DNA of 60,020 nt, taken from positions 77,347 to 137,366 of the forward strand of contig NZ_JACSQS010000002.1 in NCBI RefSeq assembly GCF_014836545.1, in the 5' to 3' direction. This DNA comes from Stenotrophomonas lacuserhaii (GTDB lineage Bacteria > Pseudomonadota > Gammaproteobacteria > Xanthomonadales > Xanthomonadaceae). Below are positions 8,436-17,270 of the stretch, piece by piece. Each line of letters opens with the position of its first letter. The first letter of the stretch is position 1. The position numbers and the translations under genes are program-made. Under the pieces are notes generated by a model. It was not told the origin of the DNA, did no database searches, and saw nothing but the letters and a program-made list of their open reading frames with translations.

Positions 8436-10580
8436 TCATCCCACCTCGAACCGCAGCGGTGCAGTGCCCAAGGCCGGATCACTGCTGCCGGGCAGGCCGT
8501 TTTCCACGCGCCCGGCCAGCCGCTGGCGGGCACCCGGCTGCTGCACCTGCAGGTCGTACCAGGCGCCCGTTGGAGCCGCCGGCCAGGTGATGCGCGCCGC
8601 TTCACCGGCATCCAGCGAAAGTGATCGCTCCGGCATCAGGCCCGGATAGGCCGCCCCGCGCACCGCCACCGACACGGGCGCCGAACCGGGGTTGCGCAGC
8701 TGCAGGACCATGCCATCTGCGACACGCTCGATCTCCGTTTCGACCGGCATCGGCGCCTGGGCGCTGCCGCGGAAACGCCGATGGAAGCCGTTGGAGCCGA
8801 GCACCCACAGGTCGTAGCCCTGTTCTGCATGCAGCGGCCAGCTGCCCTGCAGCTGCTTGCCCGGGCCTACGGTGTAGCGACGCGGCAGCGCATCCAGGCG
8901 CAGCAGGTCGTAGACGTGCAGCACGGTGGCAGCCCCCTCGCAGGCCAGCGTCAGGCGGATTTCGGCGGCCTGCGGGTCGGTCTGGATGGCCACGCCGGGG
9001 CGGTAGGGCAGCGCGCGGGAGGGGCGCACGCCGGGCTCCTGGCGCGCCAGCTCCAAGGCCTGCGGAGGTACCGGCACGGTACGCGCGGGCAAGGCGGCGG
9101 CGCGCGCGGCGGTTGCGGCCGTGGCCGGCAATGCGTGCGCGAACGGGCGGTTGTCGATCTGCGAAAAGTCGAACGCCGCGGTCAGGTCGCCACACACCGC
9201 GCGCCGCCACGCTGAGATATCCGGCGCGGCCACGCCGAAGCGGCGCTCGATCAGGCGGATCACCGAGGTGTGGTCGTAAACCTGCGAATCCACCCAGCCA
9301 CCGCGGCTCCAGGGGGAAATGACGTACATCGGCACGCGCGGCCCCAGCCCATAGGGGCGGCCACGCAGCACGGCTTCGTCCTGCTTCTCATTGCCCGGCG
9401 AAGGATGCCGGTGGTATTCGCCTTCAGTGTCCACCACCGAAGCGCCGGCCCATCCACCCGCCATCGTGGTGTCGGCCGAGGGCGGCGCCGGCGGCGGCAT
9501 GTGGTCGAAGAAGCCATCGTTCTCGTCGAACATCACCAGCAGCGCAGTGCGGCTCCAGACCGCCGGATCGGCGGTCAGGGCGTCCAGTACCTGCGCGGTA
9601 TAGGCCGCGCCCTGGGCCGGGCTGGAGGGCCCGGGGTGCTCGCTGCCGGCGGCATCGGCAATCAGGAAGCTGACCTGCGGCAGGCGCCCGTCCAGCACGT
9701 CCTTGCGCAGCTGGTCCAGTCCGCGCGTGCTGACCGCGCGTTCGCGCAGTTCGGTGTCATGGCCGGGTGCGTTCCGCCAGGCCAGTCGGAATGCTTCGAA
9801 GCCCGCCAGCGGGTTGTCGGTGAAGTTGTCGGCCATGTCCTGGTAGATGCGCCAGTCCACGCCTGCCTGCTGCAGCCGCTCGACGTAGGTGGTCCAGGTG
9901 TAGGACGCGGGGTGGCCGCCCAGCTCCGGGAAGTTGTCGTGCGAGTTGGCCACCGCGGGCCCGCCGCCAAGGGCGTGCGGATCGTTGTGGCCGGTCCACA
10001 GGAACAGCCGGTTGGGGTTGGTGCCGGCCTGCATCGCGCAGTGGTAGGCATCGCAGACGGTGAAGGCCTCGGCCAGGGCGAACTGGAACGGCAGGTCGGC
10101 ACGCTGGTAATAGCCCATCGCGTGGTCCTGCTTGGCCGCAGGCCAGTGCGCCATGCGCCCGTGGTCCCACGCCTTCTGTGCATCGGGCCAGGTGTGCGGG
10201 GTGCCCTCCACCCGCATGTGGCCGAAGTGCGCGGCGGTATCCAGCGGGAACGGCGCGATGCCGTGGGTACCGGCGGCATTGGGCTGCAGCCACAGCGTGC
10301 GCGCCGGCTGGCCAGGCCCCAGAGGGGGCGCCGGCGGCACGAAACGGTCACCGAAACCACGCACGCCCGGGAGGGTGCCGAAGTAATGGTCGAACGAGCG
10401 GTTTTCCTGCATCAGCACCACGATGTGCTGCAGGTCCTGCAGGCTGCGCGTGCGCGCGTCCGGGGCGATCGCCGCCGCGCGCGCGATGCTCGGCAGCAAC
10501 GCGGCGATGCCGGCCGCTACGCCGCCCTGCAGCAGGCGGCGGCGGCCGATGTCGTGCGGCGTGTGCGGCTGTTCGCTCAC
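8436..10580 (-). CDS. Tat-exported phosphocholine-specific phospholipase C
   Basis: A 714-residue enzyme of the PlcH/PlcN phosphoesterase family that cleaves phosphatidylcholine or related lipids to diacylglycerol and a phospho-headgroup. The N-terminus has a twin-arginine signal (GRRRLLQGG) followed by a hydrophobic stretch. The family signature HIVVLMQENRSFDHYFG lies near residue 52-68, followed by TGHNDPHALGG and FDENDGFFDH further on. The C-terminal third carries the two beta-rich repeats of this family. Start is GTG at 10580, overlapping the TGA of the upstream TonB-receptor gene as GTGA, so translation is coupled. The pairing suggests that released products are taken up or sensed at the outer membrane, which is inference. 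Confidence 0.9.
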   Translation of the reverse strand: MSEQPHTPHDIGRRRLLQGGVAAGIAALLPSIARAAAIAPDARTRSLQDLQHIVVLMQENRSFDHYFGTLPGVRGFGDRFVPPAPPLGPGQPARTLWLQPNAAGTHGIAPFPLDTAAHFGHMRVEGTPHTWPDAQKAWDHGRMAHWPAAKQDHAMGYYQRADLPFQFALAEAFTVCDAYHCAMQAGTNPNRLFLWTGHNDPHALGGGPAVANSHDNFPELGGHPASYTWTTYVERLQQAGVDWRIYQDMADNFTDNPLAGFEAFRLAWRNAPGHDTELRERAVSTRGLDQLRKDVLDGRLPQVSFLIADAAGSEHPGPSSPAQGAAYTAQVLDALTADPAVWSRTALLVMFDENDGFFDHMPPPAPPSADTTMAGGWAGASVVDTEGEYHRHPSPGNEKQDEAVLRGRPYGLGPRVPMYVISPWSRGGWVDSQVYDHTSVIRLIERRFGVAAPDISAWRRAVCGDLTAAFDFSQIDNRPFAHALPATAATAARAAALPARTVPVPPQALELARQEPGVRPSRALPYRPGVAIQTDPQAAEIRLTLACEGAATVLHVYDLLRLDALPRRYTVGPGKQLQGSWPLHAEQGYDLWVLGSNGFHRRFRGSAQAPMPVETEIERVADGMVLQLRNPGSAPVSVAVRGAAYPGLMPERSLSLDAGEAARITWPAAPTGAWYDLQVQQPGARQRLAGRVENGLPGSSDPALGTAPLRFEVG

Positions 10581-12943
10581 AGATCTACCCGTACCGAGAA
10601 GCCCACGGTGCGCGGCGCACCGATGAACGCAGTATCGCTGCCATCCACGCCGGACAGGTAGCGGCGGTCGGTGAGGTTGCTGACCACGAAGCTGGCGCCC
10701 ACGCCCTTCAGCTTGGGCGACAGGTCCTGCAGATCGAAGCCGATGTTGGCGTTGAACACCGTGGCTGACGGCAGCTTGTTGACATTGGACGCATCCAGGT
10801 AACGCTCGCCCAGGTAGCGGCCGGACACACCGAAGTTCCAGCTTTCACCCTGCCAGTCGGCCGACATCACCAGGATATGGCGCGGCTGACCGATCACATC
10901 GGCGCCGTCGACGATGCCCAGTTCGGCATCGCGCGCGGCGTTGCCGCTGCCCAGGTATTCAGAGCGGTTGTAGGTGTAGGCCCCGTTGATGCGCCAACCG
11001 TTGTCCCAGCCGTAACCGAGCGCGGCTTCCACGCCGGTGCTTTCCACCCCACCGAAGTTCTCGTAGACGCCATCGGTTTCGTCCAGGTAATCAATACCGT
11101 CGGCCAGTCGCGCGGGCAGATAGACGATGCGGTTGTCGAATTTGATGTTGTACAGGGTGATGGAGCCGGTCAGCGGCCAGCGGCTGACGCGCAGGCCCAG
11201 TTCGATGTTGTCCGCGGTTTCCGGCTCCACCCGCGCGAAGCGCTGTGCGTCGGTCTCGCCGAGCACGCCGGACGGAATGGCGGCGAAATTCTGCGAGTAA
11301 CCGGCGAACGCTTCCAGGCCCTGCACCGGCAGCGTCCAGGTGGCACCGGCGGACAGCAGCGGATCGGACTTCGAATCCGAACGCACGTTCTCCGCCGCGC
11401 CGATCGTGCGCTGGCGCTTCTGGTCGACGAAGAACTGCTTGACGCCAATGCGTGTACTGAACGGACCGAAGCGGGCCACGTCTTCGACGTAGTACATCTG
11501 CTCGTCGACCTTGTAACGGTCTTCGAACTGCACCCAGTACGGCACATTGTCGAATGAGATATCGGTACCGACATTGAGCAGACGGTGCCAGTCGCGGCGC
11601 ACCCTGCGGTCCACGTTCTCCACCCACACGCCACCGCGCACGGTGTTGTCGATGCGGCCGAAATCCTGCTTCCATTCCACGTCGGCGGTGAAGCCGGCAC
11701 GATCGTTGTCGTAGTGCGAGTGGCGATAGGATTGAACGCCCTGCACGCCTGCGGCGTAGCAGTTGGGATCGTAGTCGGCGGTGAATCCGGCACGCGGCGT
11801 GCATCCTGGGATCACCTGCGCGGCGCTGCCATCGGGATTGACGAAATAGAACTGGCCCAGCGCGGACCCGCCGTACACGGTGTCGCCGCCACGGTACTCG
11901 GACTCCGGATTTCCCCCGCCATCTTCGCGCGCCTGCACCAGATAGGGCGGCAGCCAGTCGCCCCGCCCTTCCATTTTGTGCGCGTAGCCAGCCACGCTGG
12001 CCTTGAAACCATTGCCGCCATCGAACGCCGCGCGCAGGTAGCCGAAGGTGTTTTCGCGCAGCGCGCGCGAGCCGGAGCGGAAGTTCTGGTCCAGGTTCGG
12101 GATGCCGGTCAGGTTGCCGACCAGGCCATCACGTTCGGGGTTGGTGGCGAAGCTGGCCGGCGAAACGCTGGTGTATTCCGGTTCGTTGGCATCGTTGTAG
12201 GAGGCATACCCCGTCAGCGTCCAGCGATCCAGTTCGGTGACGAACTTGGCCGCCACGTGGTCGTTGCTGGTGCGTCCACTACCGTCGATCCAGTCACGTA
12301 CCTCGGCCGACGAAGCGCTGATCCAGGCGCGGGTGTGGCCGGCCAGCAGGCCGGTATCGAAGCGTGCGTAATACTTGCGTGCATCGTTGTCACCGCCGCC
12401 AACGACGAAGCGCACGCGCTGTTCCTGCAGCGGATCGCTGGTGAGGAAATTCAGCGTTCCGCCCAGCGCTTCGTTGGAACGCGATGAGATATCCGCCGTG
12501 CCCTGGCTGACCTCCACCGTTTCCAGGTCCAGGGTGTCGATGTAGCGGTTGGCCAGCGAACCACCGCCATAGCCGGACCCGCCGTTGGGCAGCCCATCGA
12601 TGGTGGTGCCGATCTGCTGCGTATCGCGATTGGTGACGAAACCGCGCATGCTGATCTGCGTGCCCCACACCGACGAACCGGTGGCATCGGCCTCGCTGAC
12701 GACCACGCCGGGCAGCTCGTTGAGCGCGTTGTTGACGCTGCTCAGGATGGTCTGCCGGTTGATGGTTTCCTTGCTGACCGACGTCTTGGCATAGCTGGTG
12801 GCCTGGCCGATCACCTGCACCTGGTCGAGCGTGCGCGCATCGTCTACAGGCGCTGCGTCATTGGCATAGGCGTGCAGGGCGGGCAGCAGCATCACACTGA
12901 GCAGGGAGGCGCGGGGCAAACGGCGGAGTCGGGGAGCAGGCAT
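10577..12943 (-). CDS. TonB-dependent outer-membrane receptor paired with phospholipase C
   Basis: A 788-residue outer-membrane active transporter. A signal peptide ends near residue 28 (HAYA), then comes a TonB-box region (TLDQVQVIGQ), the plug domain (TINRQTILSSVNNALNELPG, then SMRGF and DGLPNGGSGYGGG) and a 22-strand-type barrel ending with an aromatic-rich C-terminal strand. It is a carbohydrate/siderophore-class receptor by plug pattern, but the ligand is not evident. It lies upstream of the phospholipase C gene with a 4-base stop/start overlap and is thus in the same operon. A substrate derived from phospholipid headgroups is possible. There is no riboswitch or Fur-like site that I could recognise upstream. 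Confidence 0.9.
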   Translation of the reverse strand: MPAPRLRRLPRASLLSVMLLPALHAYANDAAPVDDARTLDQVQVIGQATSYAKTSVSKETINRQTILSSVNNALNELPGVVVSEADATGSSVWGTQISMRGFVTNRDTQQIGTTIDGLPNGGSGYGGGSLANRYIDTLDLETVEVSQGTADISSRSNEALGGTLNFLTSDPLQEQRVRFVVGGGDNDARKYYARFDTGLLAGHTRAWISASSAEVRDWIDGSGRTSNDHVAAKFVTELDRWTLTGYASYNDANEPEYTSVSPASFATNPERDGLVGNLTGIPNLDQNFRSGSRALRENTFGYLRAAFDGGNGFKASVAGYAHKMEGRGDWLPPYLVQAREDGGGNPESEYRGGDTVYGGSALGQFYFVNPDGSAAQVIPGCTPRAGFTADYDPNCYAAGVQGVQSYRHSHYDNDRAGFTADVEWKQDFGRIDNTVRGGVWVENVDRRVRRDWHRLLNVGTDISFDNVPYWVQFEDRYKVDEQMYYVEDVARFGPFSTRIGVKQFFVDQKRQRTIGAAENVRSDSKSDPLLSAGATWTLPVQGLEAFAGYSQNFAAIPSGVLGETDAQRFARVEPETADNIELGLRVSRWPLTGSITLYNIKFDNRIVYLPARLADGIDYLDETDGVYENFGGVESTGVEAALGYGWDNGWRINGAYTYNRSEYLGSGNAARDAELGIVDGADVIGQPRHILVMSADWQGESWNFGVSGRYLGERYLDASNVNKLPSATVFNANIGFDLQDLSPKLKGVGASFVVSNLTDRRYLSGVDGSDTAFIGAPRTVGFSVRVDL

Positions 12944-13062
12944 CGGGTCGGTTCATGGGGTGGGGTCCGCCGGAGTATTGGCAGGGGGAATGACGTGGAC
13001 ATGACATCGCAGAGCGCAGCCGCGTCGTCGGAGTACCATGTCGTCCCTGCTGAAGCCTGCCC

Positions 13063-14199
13063 ATGACCACTCCCGCCCACCACGTCCAAGGTCTCGACAA
13101 CGACGAGGTCCCAGCCGACTGGCCTGCGATCAGCGCCGGCGAGATCACGTGGCTGCAGCAGCATTTCGTGGAGCTGCAGGGTGACTGCCGGTTGCTGTGG
13201 CACAGCCCGCGGCCGTTTTCCGCGGCCGCGCTCGTGCAGGGCCCACACGGACGGTTCTTCATCAAGCGCCACCACTGCAGCGTGCGCAGCGCCGCGGTGG
13301 TGTCCGAAGAACATCGCTTCATCGCCCATCTGGCCGCGCAGGGCCTGCCGGTGGTGCAGGTCATTGCCGATCAGAATGGCGCGACCGCACTCGAGCACGG
13401 CGACTGGACCTTCGAAGTGCATGCCGAAGGCACCGGCCAGGACCTGTACCGCGATGTGCCCTCGTGGACGCCACCGTCCAGCGTGGAGCAGGCCTGGCAG
13501 GCCGGCCGCATGCTGGCCCTGCTGCACACCGCTTCGGAGAGCTTCCACGCACCGCAGCGGGCCACGCACCTGTTGGTGGCCCGCGATGATCTGATCCGCG
13601 CCGAGGACCCGATCGCGGCGCTCATCGCGCAGTTGCCCGACCGTCCCGAGCTGGCCGCTTACCTGGCCGACACGCCGTGGCAGGCCGAGCTGCAGCGCGC
13701 GATCCTGCCCTGGCACATGGGGCTCGCCACGCGGCTGGCCGCCGAGCCTCGCCTGTGGGGACACAACGACTGGCATGTGTCCAACCTGCTGTGGCAGACC
13801 GGCAGCGGCGTCACCACGGTCAGCAGCGTGCTCGATTTCGGGCTGGCCTCACCCACCAGCGCGCTGTACGACCTGGCCACGGCCATCGAGCGCAATGCCA
13901 TCGCGTGGCTGCAACTGGACCGTAGCGCGCAGGCGGTGCGCGGTGACATCGCACTGGCGCTGCTGGTCGGCTACCGCGATGCGCGTGCGCTGTCGTCCGA
14001 CCAGGTCCGGCTGCTGGCCGACCTGCTGCCCGTGGTGCACCTGGATTTCGCGCTGTCTGAAGTTGAGTATTTCCACGCCATCACCGGCTCCCGCGCCAAC
14101 GCCGACGTGGCCTACCGGACCTTCCTGCTTGGCCACGCCGACTGGTTCCGCACGCCCGCCGGCCAGGGCCTGCTGGCCACCCTGCGCGGCGCCGCCTGA
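13063..14199 (+). CDS. Phosphotransferase of the APH/choline-kinase superfamily
   Basis: A 378-residue kinase-like protein. The nucleotide-binding Lys is probably Lys68 in FFIKRHH. The Brenner-type catalytic motif is GHNDWHVSNLLW with Asp236 and Asn241, and the metal-binding DFG is at about 258-260, so the active-site residues are complete. This superfamily includes aminoglycoside and homoserine kinases, SrkA/RdoA and thiamine kinase ThiK. It lies about 50 bases before the TPP riboswitch that controls a thiamine-uptake operon on the same strand, so a thiamine or pyrimidine-alcohol kinase role is attractive but is inferred from position only. The gene itself is upstream of the riboswitch and not under its direct control. 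Confidence 0.7.
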   Translation: MTTPAHHVQGLDNDEVPADWPAISAGEITWLQQHFVELQGDCRLLWHSPRPFSAAALVQGPHGRFFIKRHHCSVRSAAVVSEEHRFIAHLAAQGLPVVQVIADQNGATALEHGDWTFEVHAEGTGQDLYRDVPSWTPPSSVEQAWQAGRMLALLHTASESFHAPQRATHLLVARDDLIRAEDPIAALIAQLPDRPELAAYLADTPWQAELQRAILPWHMGLATRLAAEPRLWGHNDWHVSNLLWQTGSGVTTVSSVLDFGLASPTSALYDLATAIERNAIAWLQLDRSAQAVRGDIALALLVGYRDARALSSDQVRLLADLLPVVHLDFALSEVEYFHAITGSRANADVAYRTFLLGHADWFRTPAGQGLLATLRGAA

Positions 14200-14246
14200 G
14201 CGGCTGATTCGCTTCTTCAGCCGTTTTGGTGTGAAATGAGCGCCTG

Positions 14247-14323
14247 AAGCGGGGGTGCCTGGGTTGACCAGGCTGAGAGAGTCCCTTGGAACCTGATCCG
14301 GTTTGCACCGGCGTAGGGAGCTT
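14247..14323 (+). promoter_or_regulatory. TPP riboswitch (THI box)
   Basis: All hallmark segments are present in order: GGGGGTGCC after the P1 5' strand (AAGC, 14247-14250), CTGAGA at 14273-14278, GAACCTGATC at 14289-14298 and GCGTAGGGA at 14311-14319, with GCTT at 14320-14323 closing P1. It lies directly upstream of a TonB receptor and pnuT. No terminator hairpin with a T-run separates it from the gene; a small GACCC-ATC-GGGTC hairpin lies at 14341-14353. Control of translation initiation is therefore more likely than premature termination. Thiamine pyrophosphate would repress the transport genes. Confidence 0.95.
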
Positions 14324-14391
14324 TGAGCTGCAAGCACATGGACCCATCGGGTCACTGCGCGCGCGCCGTCGCTTCGTCTTTCTTCCTGTTG

Positions 14392-16575
14392 ATGACGAAT
14401 CGAATGAACCGCTGCCTGCGCCCCACGCTGATGACCATTGCCCTCTGTGCCGTGCTGCCGCTGCACGCTGCCGATGCCTTTGCCGATGTCCCCGATCGCT
14501 CACCGACCGAACTGGCTGCCGTGCGGGTGCAGGCCCAGCAGGCTCCGGCCGCCACCACGCCGTCGAGCAGCTTCGGTGCGGCCAGCTGGAAGGACACCCC
14601 GGCCTCGGTGAACGTGCTGGACCGCACCCTGCTGGACAGCCGCCAGGTGCGCACGCTGAGCGAAGTGGCCGCCAACGATGCCTCGCTGGGCGACAGCTAC
14701 GCGCCGGTCGGCTACTACCAGAACATCGCCATCCGCGGCTTTGCGCTGGATACCGCCACCGGCTACCGCTTCAATGGCCTGGCCACCACCGGTGAGCAGC
14801 GCATCGCGCTGGAGAACATCCAGCAGGTGGAAATCCTGAAGGGCGAAGCCGGGCTGGCTGCCGGCGTGATGGCGCCGGGCGGCATCATCAACTACGTCGG
14901 CAAGCGCACCGCCGAAGTGCGCACCGTCACCCTGGGTACCGATTCGGAAGGCACCCGTTACACCGCGGTGGACGTGGGCCACTGGCTGACCCCGCGCTTC
15001 GGCGTGCGCGTCAACGCCGCATGGGAAGACAGCGCGTCCTACATCGACCACGCCGACGGGCGGCGCAACTTCTATTCGCTGGCCGCGGACTGGTTGATCG
15101 GCGAACGCGGCAAGCTGGAAGTGGATGCCAACTACCAGACCAGCGCACAGCGCTCGGCATCGGGCTTCCAGCTGCTGGGCGCAACCGAGCTGCCGCGCGG
15201 CGTGGACCGCTCGAAGATGCTCGGTTACCAGCCGTGGCAGCAGCCGGTCGGCATCGCCAGTACCAACCTGACCGCCCTGCATACCTTTGAGCTGGGGCCG
15301 CGCTGGCAATCGCGGGTGTCGGCCAGCCACAGCCGTTCGGTGATCGATGACAACGTGGCCTTCGCCTACGGTTGCTATTACGCCGCGCAGTGCGCCGACG
15401 GCAGCGTGCCGGGCAACTACTTCGCGCCCAACGGCGACTATGACATCTACGATTACCGCAGCCCGGACGACACCCGGGTCAACCAGGAACTGCGCGCCGA
15501 ACTGCGCGGCAGCGTCGACACCGGCCGCGTCACCCATCAGTTGAGCATCGGCGCCGATACCTTCCGGCGCACGGTGGACAAGCGGCAGAACGTCAACGGG
15601 TACGTCGGCACCGCCAACATCCATGACCCGCAGGTACCGGTGTTCGCGCCTTCCCCGTTGCAGCCCGGTGCCTCCGTGCGTCGACTGGACAGCCGCCAGG
15701 ATGGCCTGTTCGTGCTGGACCGCATGCGCTTCGGCGATGACTGGCAGTGGCTGGCCGGTGGGCGCATGGTGCGGCTGGACGAACGTGCCTACGACAAGCG
15801 CGGCAACCCGGAACGGCACAGCCGGATCTCACGCTTCCTGCCGCAGACCGCGCTGATCTGGAACGCGACCGATCAAGTGAACGCCTACGTCAGCTACGTG
15901 CGCGGCATTTCGCTGGGGCAGGAGGCCCCGTTCTGGACCTCCAACGACGGCGAGTTCCTGCCGCCGGTGCTGTCGCGCCAGCTGGAAGTGGGCATCAAGT
16001 ACGGCGCCACCGATGCGCTGACCCTGGGGGCCGCGCTCTTCCGCACCAGCCAGCCTTTCCAGTACGCCCGTGCCGATGACAGCGATGCCGGATACACGTT
16101 CGTGCAGGAAGGCCAGCAGACCCACACCGGGCTGGAGCTGACCGCCAACGGACGCATTACCGGACAGCTGCTGGTTACGGCCAGTGCCAGCGTGCTGCAG
16201 GCACGTGCACGCGATACCGCCACCGCCGCCTATGAGGGTCACCAGCTGGTCAACGTGCCAAAGACGCGGGCCGCCGTGCAGCTGGACTACGCGCTGCCGT
16301 TCGTCGCCGGTGTGGGCATCACCGGCGGTTGGCGCTATGCCTCATCCAACACCGCCACGGTGGATGGCAGCGTGCGCGCGCCCAGCTACAGCGTGGTCGA
16401 CCTGGGCCTGCGCTACCAGCACACGCTGCGCCAGCAGCCGGTCACCTGGCGGCTGTCAGTGGACAACGTGTTCGACAAATTCTACTGGCGTGATACCGGC
16501 AGCAGCGCCGGCGATTACTACCTGTTCGCCGGCGCACCACGGCAGGCGCGCCTGTCGGTCACCATCGCGCTATGA
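14392..16575 (+). CDS. TonB-dependent receptor for thiamine (TPP-riboswitch controlled)
   Basis: A 727-residue outer-membrane receptor. A signal peptide precedes the plug domain, which contains NVLDRTLLDSRQ, AIRGFALD, LENIQQVEILKG and the APGGIINYVGKR motif of siderophore-type receptors; the barrel ends in the typical LSVTIAL strand. The thiamine assignment rests on the TPP riboswitch directly upstream and on translational coupling to pnuT, matching the thiamine-linked receptors reported for proteobacteria lacking periplasmic-binding-protein uptake. The start is uncertain: ATG 14392, ATG 14404 and ATG 14338 are all in frame and none has a strong ribosome-binding site, as expected when the riboswitch controls access to it. 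Confidence 0.88.
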   Translation: MTNRMNRCLRPTLMTIALCAVLPLHAADAFADVPDRSPTELAAVRVQAQQAPAATTPSSSFGAASWKDTPASVNVLDRTLLDSRQVRTLSEVAANDASLGDSYAPVGYYQNIAIRGFALDTATGYRFNGLATTGEQRIALENIQQVEILKGEAGLAAGVMAPGGIINYVGKRTAEVRTVTLGTDSEGTRYTAVDVGHWLTPRFGVRVNAAWEDSASYIDHADGRRNFYSLAADWLIGERGKLEVDANYQTSAQRSASGFQLLGATELPRGVDRSKMLGYQPWQQPVGIASTNLTALHTFELGPRWQSRVSASHSRSVIDDNVAFAYGCYYAAQCADGSVPGNYFAPNGDYDIYDYRSPDDTRVNQELRAELRGSVDTGRVTHQLSIGADTFRRTVDKRQNVNGYVGTANIHDPQVPVFAPSPLQPGASVRRLDSRQDGLFVLDRMRFGDDWQWLAGGRMVRLDERAYDKRGNPERHSRISRFLPQTALIWNATDQVNAYVSYVRGISLGQEAPFWTSNDGEFLPPVLSRQLEVGIKYGATDALTLGAALFRTSQPFQYARADDSDAGYTFVQEGQQTHTGLELTANGRITGQLLVTASASVLQARARDTATAAYEGHQLVNVPKTRAAVQLDYALPFVAGVGITGGWRYASSNTATVDGSVRAPSYSVVDLGLRYQHTLRQQPVTWRLSVDNVFDKFYWRDTGSSAGDYYLFAGAPRQARLSVTIAL

Positions 16576-17147
16576 ACGCCGAACTGCTGGAATGGTCGGC
16601 CGCGGCGCTCAGCATCGCCGGTGTGTGGCTGATGACCCGGCGGCGGTTGATCGGCTGGCCGATCGGGCTGGCCTCGGTGGCGCTGTATGCGCTGGTGTTC
16701 GCCGAGGCGCGCCTGTATTCGGACACGCTGCTGCAGGTCGTGTTCGGTGGTTTCCTGGTGTACGGCTGGATGAGCTGGCGGCACAGCGCGCAGGCCGATG
16801 GCCGGGTGAGCATCGTGCCGTTGCCGGCGCGTCATGTAGTACGCGATCTTGGCATCGGCGTGGCCTTCGGGCTGGCGCTCGGTGCCGGCATGCACACCCT
16901 CACCGACGCGGCGATTCCGTGGCTGGATGCGCTGCTGGCGGCGCTGAGCCTGGTCGCGCAGTGGTGGCAGGCGCGCCGGCACGTAGCAGCGTGGTGGCTA
17001 TGGATCTTCGTCGATGTGATCTATATCGGCGTGTACCTGTTCAAGTCACTGCACGTGACCGCCGCGCTGTACGTGGTGTTCATCGGCTTGGCGATGCTGG
17101 GCGTGCGCTCGTGGTCGGCCAGCGCCCGCCAGCCGGGATACCGGTAG
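16572..17147 (+). CDS. pnuT: PnuC-family thiamine transporter PnuT
   Basis: A 191-residue integral membrane protein with six to seven hydrophobic helices and the PnuC-family pattern: WPIGLASVALYALVFAEARLY in the early region, LLQVVFGGFLVYGWMSW, and a late WWLWIFVDVIYIGVYLFKS that corresponds to the WxxW-type substrate region. PnuC proteins carry nicotinamide riboside, riboflavin or thiamine. The TPP riboswitch upstream and the 4-base ATGA overlap with the receptor gene point to thiamine (PnuT). Transport by this family is facilitated diffusion with trapping by phosphorylation, so a kinase is needed; the phosphotransferase at 13063-14199 is a candidate. The TAG stop is part of the GTAG head of a SMAG repeat. 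Confidence 0.9.
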   Translation: MNAELLEWSAAALSIAGVWLMTRRRLIGWPIGLASVALYALVFAEARLYSDTLLQVVFGGFLVYGWMSWRHSAQADGRVSIVPLPARHVVRDLGIGVAFGLALGAGMHTLTDAAIPWLDALLAALSLVAQWWQARRHVAAWWLWIFVDVIYIGVYLFKSLHVTAALYVVFIGLAMLGVRSWSASARQPGYR

Positions 17148-17217
17148 CGCCGAGCCATGCTCGGCGGCCGTTCGTTGCCGCGTCACGATGCCCCCGCCGA
17201 GCATGGCTCGGCGCTAC
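17144..17217. repeat. SMAG (GTAG-type REP) inverted pair
   Basis: Two identical 24-base SMAG units in inverted orientation. The left unit (17144-17167) starts GTAGCGCCGAGCCATGCTCG; the right unit (17194-17217) is its exact reverse complement. A 26-base spacer separates them. The first GTAG overlaps the TAG stop of pnuT. SMAG elements are repeated palindromes described in S. maltophilia and are thought to act on transcripts as stabilisers or terminators. Confidence 0.85.
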
Positions 17218-17244
17218 CAAGGGCATGCTGCGAACCCCAGCCGG

Positions 17245-17270
17245 GTAGCGCCGCTCACACGAGCGGCGCC
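17245..17270. repeat. Single SMAG-like palindrome overlapping a stop codon
   Basis: A GTAG head is followed by the perfect 9-base stem GCGCCGCTC / GAGCGGCGC with a 4-base loop (17248-17269). On the minus strand it encodes the last residues and the TGA stop of the EAL-domain gene, so the repeat forms the 3' end of that coding sequence. No T-run follows, so it is not a classical intrinsic terminator. Confidence 0.65.
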
